DNA of 5,448 nt from assembly GCA_946480585.1 (NCBI GenBank), contig CAMLKQ010000167.1, positions 1-5,448 on the forward strand, read 5' to 3'. This DNA comes from an uncultured Kangiella sp. GTDB taxonomy: Bacteria; Pseudomonadota; Gammaproteobacteria; Enterobacterales; DSM-103792. Shown here in pieces: positions 1 to 5,448 of this stretch; the stretch's first letter is position 1; the number at the start of each line of letters is the position of its first letter. The notes beneath the pieces are model-generated. The model saw only the letters and a list, made by a program, of their open reading frames with translations. It had not been told where the DNA came from and made no database searches. The position numbers and the translations under genes are program-made.

Positions 1-336
1 GTGCTCGGTGAGCGGGTCAAGGACGTGCGGGTCACCTCACGACTGACCGACTCACCCGCTTGTGTGGTCGGTGACAAGCAGGACATGGGCTCACACATCG
101 CCCGCTTGCTGAAGCAAAGCGGTCAGGACGTGCCGGTGATGAAGCCGATCTTCGAGATCAATCCAAGCCATCCGCTGATGCAGCGGCTGGATCGCGAAGC
201 CGACGAAGCGCGCTTTGCCGATCTGCTGGAGCTGATGTTTGATCAGGCCCGCTTGGCAGAAAGCGGTCAGCTGGACGATCCGGGCACGTACAGCGCCCGC
301 CTGAACCGGTTGCTGCTGAATTTGCTGGCGAATTAA
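1..336 (+). CDS. htpG: Molecular chaperone HtpG (Hsp90), C-terminal part
   Basis: This is the 3' end of htpG, the bacterial cytosolic Hsp90, an ATP-dependent homodimeric chaperone. The frame is open from base 1, so the GTG there is an internal Val codon and not a start; 111 codons remain before TAA at 334-336. The opening residues LGERVKDVRVTSRLTDSPA closely match the start of the C-terminal dimerisation region of E. coli HtpG (LGERVKDVRLTHRLTDTPA from memory). FEINPSHPL and the final amphipathic helices (LLELMFDQARLAE, then RLNRLLLNLL) are the parts that form the dimer interface. The ATPase (N) and middle domains lie outside the window. The protein ends about where E. coli HtpG does and lacks the MEEVD tail of eukaryotic cytosolic Hsp90. 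Its own terminator follows 31 bases later. Identification is secure. Confidence 0.96.
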   Translation: MLGERVKDVRVTSRLTDSPACVVGDKQDMGSHIARLLKQSGQDVPVMKPIFEINPSHPLMQRLDREADEARFADLLELMFDQARLAESGQLDDPGTYSARLNRLLLNLLAN

Positions 337-367
337 TCGCTTGCCGTTGGCTCTTGCCGTAACACCT

Positions 368-397
368 GACGCCCCGCTTTGCGGGGCGTCGTTGTTT
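368..397 (+). terminator. Intrinsic terminator of htpG
   Basis: A perfect 10-bp stem (GACGCCCCGC at 368-377 pairing with GCGGGGCGTC at 381-390) closes a TTT loop and is followed by the T-rich stretch GTTGTTT at 391-397. It lies 31 bases after the htpG stop, in the right orientation to end htpG transcription. It suggests that the downstream YbaK-HDOD gene needs its own promoter, which I could not place convincingly in 398-506. Confidence 0.9.
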
Positions 398-506
398 CGG
401 TGATGTGATAGCGGAAATTCTGCGCAAAGATCGTCATGGGGTGCGAGGTTGTCGGCTATGCTTTCCGGCAGGAACACTGGTGCTGGTTTGGAGCTGGTTC
501 AGAACC

Positions 507-1955
507 ATGGCAATCGCCACCACTTTGCGTCGCTTTTTGACTGCCAACGGCGTTGGCTTCCAGGAGCATATCCACCCGCGTACGGACACGCTGGAAGAGG
601 CTGCGGCGAGCTGTCAGGCGCCGCCGGCGCAGTTTGCCCGTGCGGTGTTGCTGAGCGACGGCGTCCAGATGTTGATGGCCATCATTCCGCTCAATAGCGT
701 GCTGGACTTGGAGCGGGCCGGCAAAGCGCTCGGTCGGGCTGTGCAGCCGGTGACGGCCGCAGAAGCCGATCGGCGTTTCTCCGATTGCGAGCCGGGCTCG
801 CACCCGCCGGTGCCGGAGCCTTATGGGCTGAAAGCCGTCATCGAAGAAGCATTGCTCCGGCATGACCGGATCTGGTTCGAGGCAGGCGCCCATACCGCCT
901 TGCTGTCGGTCAGTGGCCAGTCGTATGGCTTTCTGTGCAGTCGCGCCGTCAAGACCTCCATCTCGGCCGTGGTGCCGGTGGCACCGCCGCCCTGCGGCAT
1001 GGAGGGGGCCGAATTCGGCGCCCAGATCGCCCGGCTGAATTTGCCGACCGATGCCGAAGTCCAGAAAAAGCTGGAGCAGGTATACCGGCTGCCGGCCATT
1101 CCGGCGGTCGCCACCCAAATCCTGCAGTTGGTCAGCGACCCGGATTCGACCGCCAAGGATTTGTCCGAATTGGTCGAAATGGACCCCAGCATCGCGGCGC
1201 AGGTCATCCGCTACGCCCGATCGTCGTTCTTTGGCTACCGCGGCAATGTTGACTCCATCCAAACCGCGATCACCCGTGTGCTCGGCTTCGACATCGTCAG
1301 CAACCTTGCGCTCGGCATCGCTGCCGGCAAGGTGTTCAAGCTGGCGGCTGACGGCCCGCTTGGGCTTGACCAGTTCTGGCGCCATGCCGTTTACAACGCG
1401 GCGGTCGTGCAGGGGCTGACCCGGGTGCTGCCGCGTTCGCTCGGGGTCAAGCCCGGCACTGCCTACCTGTGCGGTCTGCTGCACAACTTCGGTGTGCTGC
1501 TGCTCGGCCATTTGTTCCAGCCTGAATACTTCCTGCTCAACAAGATGTGCCTGGCCAACCCCGGTTGTGGTCTGCCGGCCATTGAGCGGCGCATTCTCTG
1601 CGTCGGCAGTTCGCAGAAGCTGGTCAGTCTCGGCCACGCCAATCTGGGCAGCTGGCTGATGCAGCACTGGAAGATGCCGGACGAGGTGATTGAGGTCACC
1701 GCCCATCACCACGATGACGACTACAAGGGCAGTGCGCCGGTGTATGTCCAGCTGGTCCGGCTCGCCAACGCGCTGTTGGCGCGCGACGGCATTGGCGATA
1801 CCACCGACACCACGCTGCCGGCCGATGCCTTGGCGACGCTCGGCATCAGCGAGGAGGCGGCGCTGCAGCTGTACGCTGATGTCGGTCAACATTCGGAAGA
1901 ACTGGACCGGATGGCGCGGCTGATGTCGGGCGCCAGCGATGATGTCCGCAAGTAA
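507..1955 (+). CDS. YbaK-like aminoacyl-tRNA deacylase domain fused to HDOD signalling domain
   Basis: A 482-residue soluble protein with two domains. Residues about 1-155 look like a YbaK/ProX domain, a fold that in stand-alone members hydrolyses mischarged aminoacyl-tRNA: RRFLTANGVGF at the start, FARAVLLSDG at 43-52, the DCEPGSHPPVPEPYGL stretch at 93-108, then WFEAGAHTALLSVSG. Residues about 187-405 form an HDOD domain, a catalytically degenerate HD fold that acts in signalling: LPAIPAVATQIL, the DPSIAAQVIRYARSSFFG region at 226-243, AITRVLGF, GLLHNFGVLLLG (H326, N327 where true HD enzymes have Asp) and the AHHHDDD region at 399-405. The combination is a known architecture in proteobacteria. 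I chose ATG 507 because it starts right at the YbaK fold; an in-frame GTG at 405 would add 34 residues unlike the family. The ribosome site is weak (GGAG at 490-493, 13 bases away). In the YbaK part the usual catalytic Lys position appears to be Arg45. The substrate and partner are unknown; a regulatory rather than enzymatic role is inferred. Confidence 0.85.
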   Translation: MAIATTLRRFLTANGVGFQEHIHPRTDTLEEAAASCQAPPAQFARAVLLSDGVQMLMAIIPLNSVLDLERAGKALGRAVQPVTAAEADRRFSDCEPGSHPPVPEPYGLKAVIEEALLRHDRIWFEAGAHTALLSVSGQSYGFLCSRAVKTSISAVVPVAPPPCGMEGAEFGAQIARLNLPTDAEVQKKLEQVYRLPAIPAVATQILQLVSDPDSTAKDLSELVEMDPSIAAQVIRYARSSFFGYRGNVDSIQTAITRVLGFDIVSNLALGIAAGKVFKLAADGPLGLDQFWRHAVYNAAVVQGLTRVLPRSLGVKPGTAYLCGLLHNFGVLLLGHLFQPEYFLLNKMCLANPGCGLPAIERRILCVGSSQKLVSLGHANLGSWLMQHWKMPDEVIEVTAHHHDDDYKGSAPVYVQLVRLANALLARDGIGDTTDTTLPADALATLGISEEAALQLYADVGQHSEELDRMARLMSGASDDVRK

Positions 1956-3825
<1,870 letters not shown>

Positions 3826-3829
<4 letters not shown>

Positions 3830-4227
3830 TGCATCCGCAGTTGCGTACCGCGTTTGAACAGGAAATGCTGGCCGCACAGGCCGCCTATGGCCGTCAGGAT
3901 TGGCGCGAAGCCTATCGCTTGCTGGAGCGCGCTCACATCCTTGGTCAGCATCATGCTCTGCCGCACACCCGCAGCCATGTCTGGTTTCTGAAAGTCGGCT
4001 GGCAGCGGCGCGATCTCTGGGAAATCACCGGCCAATTGATTCGCATCATCGGCGGCTTTGTCGGTTCGCTGCTCGGTAAGGTGCCGGTTGGCAACAGCGG
4101 CGGCGCTGACGTCAGTGCCTTTGCGGAAATGCCGATTCCGGAAGATCTGCGCGAGATCCTCATCAAGGACGAGCGCTCCTGGCAGGGCATCGTGCGGGCG
4201 CGTGAACGCCAAGCAACGAAAGGCTGA
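3826..4227 (+). CDS. DUF3703 family protein
   Basis: A 133-residue protein that I recognise as the DUF3703 family, whose function is not known to me. Family-like features are AAYGRQDWREAYRLLERAH (19-37), ILGQHHALPHTRSHVWFLKVGW (38-59, split helices), the ITGQLIRIIGG segment at 67-77, KVPVGNSGGADVSAF (85-99) and MPIPEDL (102-108). Five His (37, 42, 43, 47, 51) fall within 15 residues, which could line one side of a helix hairpin and bind a metal or heme; this is inference. The helical pattern of the first half is reminiscent of TPR-like repeats. Segment 67-84 is moderately hydrophobic, but no signal peptide is evident. The ATG at 3826 overlaps the hemH stop (ATGATG; the second ATG at 3829 is an equal alternative), and no strong ribosome site precedes it, so translation probably depends on hemH. 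The last codons are basic. Confidence 0.85.
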
Positions 4228-4300
4228 CCCGTACATCCTTTCGCAGCCTTTGTCACCCGGAAGAGCTTAAGAAAACACCAAGCTTGACGCCGTAGGCTCA

Positions 4301-4323
4301 ACTCAGGGCAAGTCAACCTGAGT
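4301..4323 (+). promoter_or_regulatory. Inverted repeat next to the eptA start
   Basis: ACTCAGG at 4301-4307 and CCTGAGT at 4317-4323 form a perfect 7-bp inverted repeat with a 9-base spacer, ending seven bases before ATG 4331. As RNA it would form a hairpin covering part of the likely ribosome site; as DNA it could be an operator. No convincing -35/-10 pair was found in the 103-base gap, although TTGACG at 4284-4289 could serve as a -35. Confidence 0.4.
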
Positions 4324-4330
4324 GTGAGGA

Positions 4331-5448
4331 ATGGAGCAGGCGGTCAGTTCTGGCTTGGTGCGACGTCATCATCGCCAGCGGGCGTCATTAACGCCTGCGG
4401 TTCCCGTCACGCTTGTTGCGGTGCTGTCCGCCGTCTTTGTCGCCAGTCTCGCCAATCTGTCGCTGTGGCGCTCTGTTTTGCAGGTGATGCCGGCCAGCGC
4501 GGGCAGCCTCGGCTTTCTGCTTGCTGAAGCGGCGTTGTTGCTGGCGCTGATTCATTTGCTGATCGCGCCATTTGCAATCCGGCCATTGTTCAAGCCGGCG
4601 TTGAGCTTGTTGCTGCTCATCAGCGCAATCGCGGCGTACTTCATGGACAGCTACGGCAGTGTGATTGACAAGTCGATGATACAAAACGTCGCGGAGACCG
4701 ATCCGGCGGAGGCGACTGAGCTGTTTAGTGCCAGTCTGCTGCAGTACCTCGCCTTGCTGTGGCTGTTGCCGTCGGTGATCCTGTGGCGGTTGCGCATCGA
4801 TTACGGTTCGTGGCGACGACAGGTGTTCAGTCGCTTGTTGTCGGTTGTCGTCAGCGTGTTGGTCATTGCCGCGGCGCTCGCCAGTCACTACCGTGATTTT
4901 TCCTTGATCGGACGCGAGCACAAAGAGTTGCGGATGCAGATGAATCCGGTGTATCCGTTGTACGCGGCCATTCGCTATGTCACGGAAACGCCTGTGCAGC
5001 CGGGCACGATCCAGCCGATTGCCGAAGATGCCCATCGTGTCATGTACGCCGCCAATCCGTCCCGGCAACGACTGGTGGTGCTGGTGGTCGGAGAAACCGC
5101 GAGGGCGGCCAATTTTTCCCTGAACGGTTACAGCCGTCGCACCAATCCCGAACTGGCGCAGCTGCCGGTTTACAGCTTTTCGAATGTGGTGTCTTGCGGC
5201 ACCACGACCGCGATTTCCGTGCGTTGCATGTTCAGTGCCTTGGGCCGCGAGCGTTACAGCCAGGATCAGGCATCGGCGCAGGAAAACATTCTCGATGTCT
5301 TGCAACGCGTCGGCGTCAATGTGCTGTGGCGTGACAACAATTCGGGCTGCAAAGGCGTTTGTGATCGGGTCGCTCATGAACAGCTGGATAAGCTAACGAC
5401 ACCCGAGCTGTGTGCCGACGGCGAGTGTTTTGATGGCATCTTGTTGAC
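4331..5448 (+). CDS. eptA: Lipid A phosphoethanolamine transferase, EptA/MCR family (3' end missing)
   Basis: This family transfers phosphoethanolamine from phosphatidylethanolamine to lipid A phosphates at the periplasmic face of the inner membrane, lowering negative charge and giving resistance to polymyxin and other cationic peptides. The window holds 372 codons of about 540. Hydrophobic segments lie near residues 24-44, 60-82, 89-105, 134-152 and 166-184, the five-helix anchor of the family. The MIQNVAETDPAEA loop (116-128) carries Asn119, Thr123 and Glu127, equivalent to the MCR-1 lipid-binding residues. The periplasmic catalytic domain starts with VVGETARA (Glu255, zinc ligand) and FSLNGYSRRTNP; SCGTTTAIS has the nucleophile Thr293, with Cys289 and Cys299 as the expected disulfide. 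RDNNSGCKGVCD follows. Position 298 is Arg where the family normally has Pro before CMFS. ATG 4331 is the first start after in-frame stops at 4319 and 4325; GAGGA abuts it with no spacer, so the true ribosome site is unclear. The gene is 103 bases after the DUF3703 stop and may be a separate transcription unit. EptA versus another EptA-like paralogue cannot be settled without the C-terminus. Confidence 0.93.
   Translation, partial: MEQAVSSGLVRRHHRQRASLTPAVPVTLVAVLSAVFVASLANLSLWRSVLQVMPASAGSLGFLLAEAALLLALIHLLIAPFAIRPLFKPALSLLLLISAIAAYFMDSYGSVIDKSMIQNVAETDPAEATELFSASLLQYLALLWLLPSVILWRLRIDYGSWRRQVFSRLLSVVVSVLVIAAALASHYRDFSLIGREHKELRMQMNPVYPLYAAIRYVTETPVQPGTIQPIAEDAHRVMYAANPSRQRLVVLVVGETARAANFSLNGYSRRTNPELAQLPVYSFSNVVSCGTTTAISVRCMFSALGRERYSQDQASAQENILDVLQRVGVNVLWRDNNSGCKGVCDRVAHEQLDKLTTPELCADGECFDGILL

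Noticed and set aside
431..462. A promoter for the YbaK-HDOD gene with -10 TATGCT at 457-462.
   Set aside because: No acceptable -35 at 16-18 bases upstream; a promoter is expected in 398-506 but I cannot place it.
405..506. GTG 405 as start of the YbaK-HDOD protein.
   Set aside because: It would add 34 residues outside the YbaK fold, has no Shine-Dalgarno sequence, and begins right after the htpG terminator; ATG 507 fits the domain boundary.
456..1892. A 478-codon open frame on the minus strand opposite the YbaK-HDOD gene.
   Set aside because: The translation shows no recognisable domain and is rich in Arg, Gln, Gly and His as expected for an antisense shadow of a GC-rich gene; the plus strand holds two clear domains.
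4266..4288. CTTAAG (4266-4271) and CTTGAC (4283-4288) as a PmrA/BasR box controlling eptA.
   Set aside because: The known box has two half-sites with a 5-base spacer; here the spacer is 11 and the second half-site is poor. Only one half-site matches.
4388..5377. A 329-codon open frame on the minus strand opposite eptA.
   Set aside because: Composition is extreme (Arg, Gln, His), with no motif; the plus strand encodes conserved EptA motifs throughout this span.

Overview
The window reads as chromosomal DNA of a GC-rich gammaproteobacterium outside the enteric group. The core order htpG - adk - hemH matches the E. coli locus, and the three proteins resemble the E. coli ones in motif and length. 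All genes lie on the + strand. No mobile element, CRISPR array, tRNA or rRNA was seen. The species cannot be named from this sequence alone.

Layout: (1) 1-336, the last 111 codons of htpG (Hsp90), closed by a strong intrinsic terminator at 368-397. (2) 507-1955, a 482-residue protein joining an N-terminal YbaK/ProX-like aminoacyl-tRNA deacylase-type domain to a C-terminal HDOD signalling domain; it sits between htpG and adk, which are adjacent in E. coli. (3) 1956-2123, an intergenic region with a near-exact 14-bp direct repeat, a possible promoter, and two hairpins in the adk leader. (4) 2124-4227, a tightly packed run adk - hemH - DUF3703 gene, each joined to the next by a 4-nt stop/start overlap, which implies translational coupling. 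(5) 4228-4330, a short gap with an inverted repeat next to the start of the next gene. (6) 4331-5448 (cut by the window edge), the N-terminal two thirds of an EptA/MCR-family lipid A phosphoethanolamine transferase.

The genes are mostly housekeeping: protein folding (HtpG), adenine nucleotide balance (Adk), the last step of protoheme synthesis (HemH), plus envelope modification (EptA). The less ordinary points are: a near-perfect terminator-like hairpin inside the first 26 codons of hemH; stacked hairpins in the adk leader; a histidine-rich DUF3703 protein coupled to hemH; Arg in place of the usual Lys in the YbaK domain; and Arg in place of the usual Pro in the EptA active-site loop. No clearly new multi-gene system was found; the candidates are regulatory or single-protein observations.
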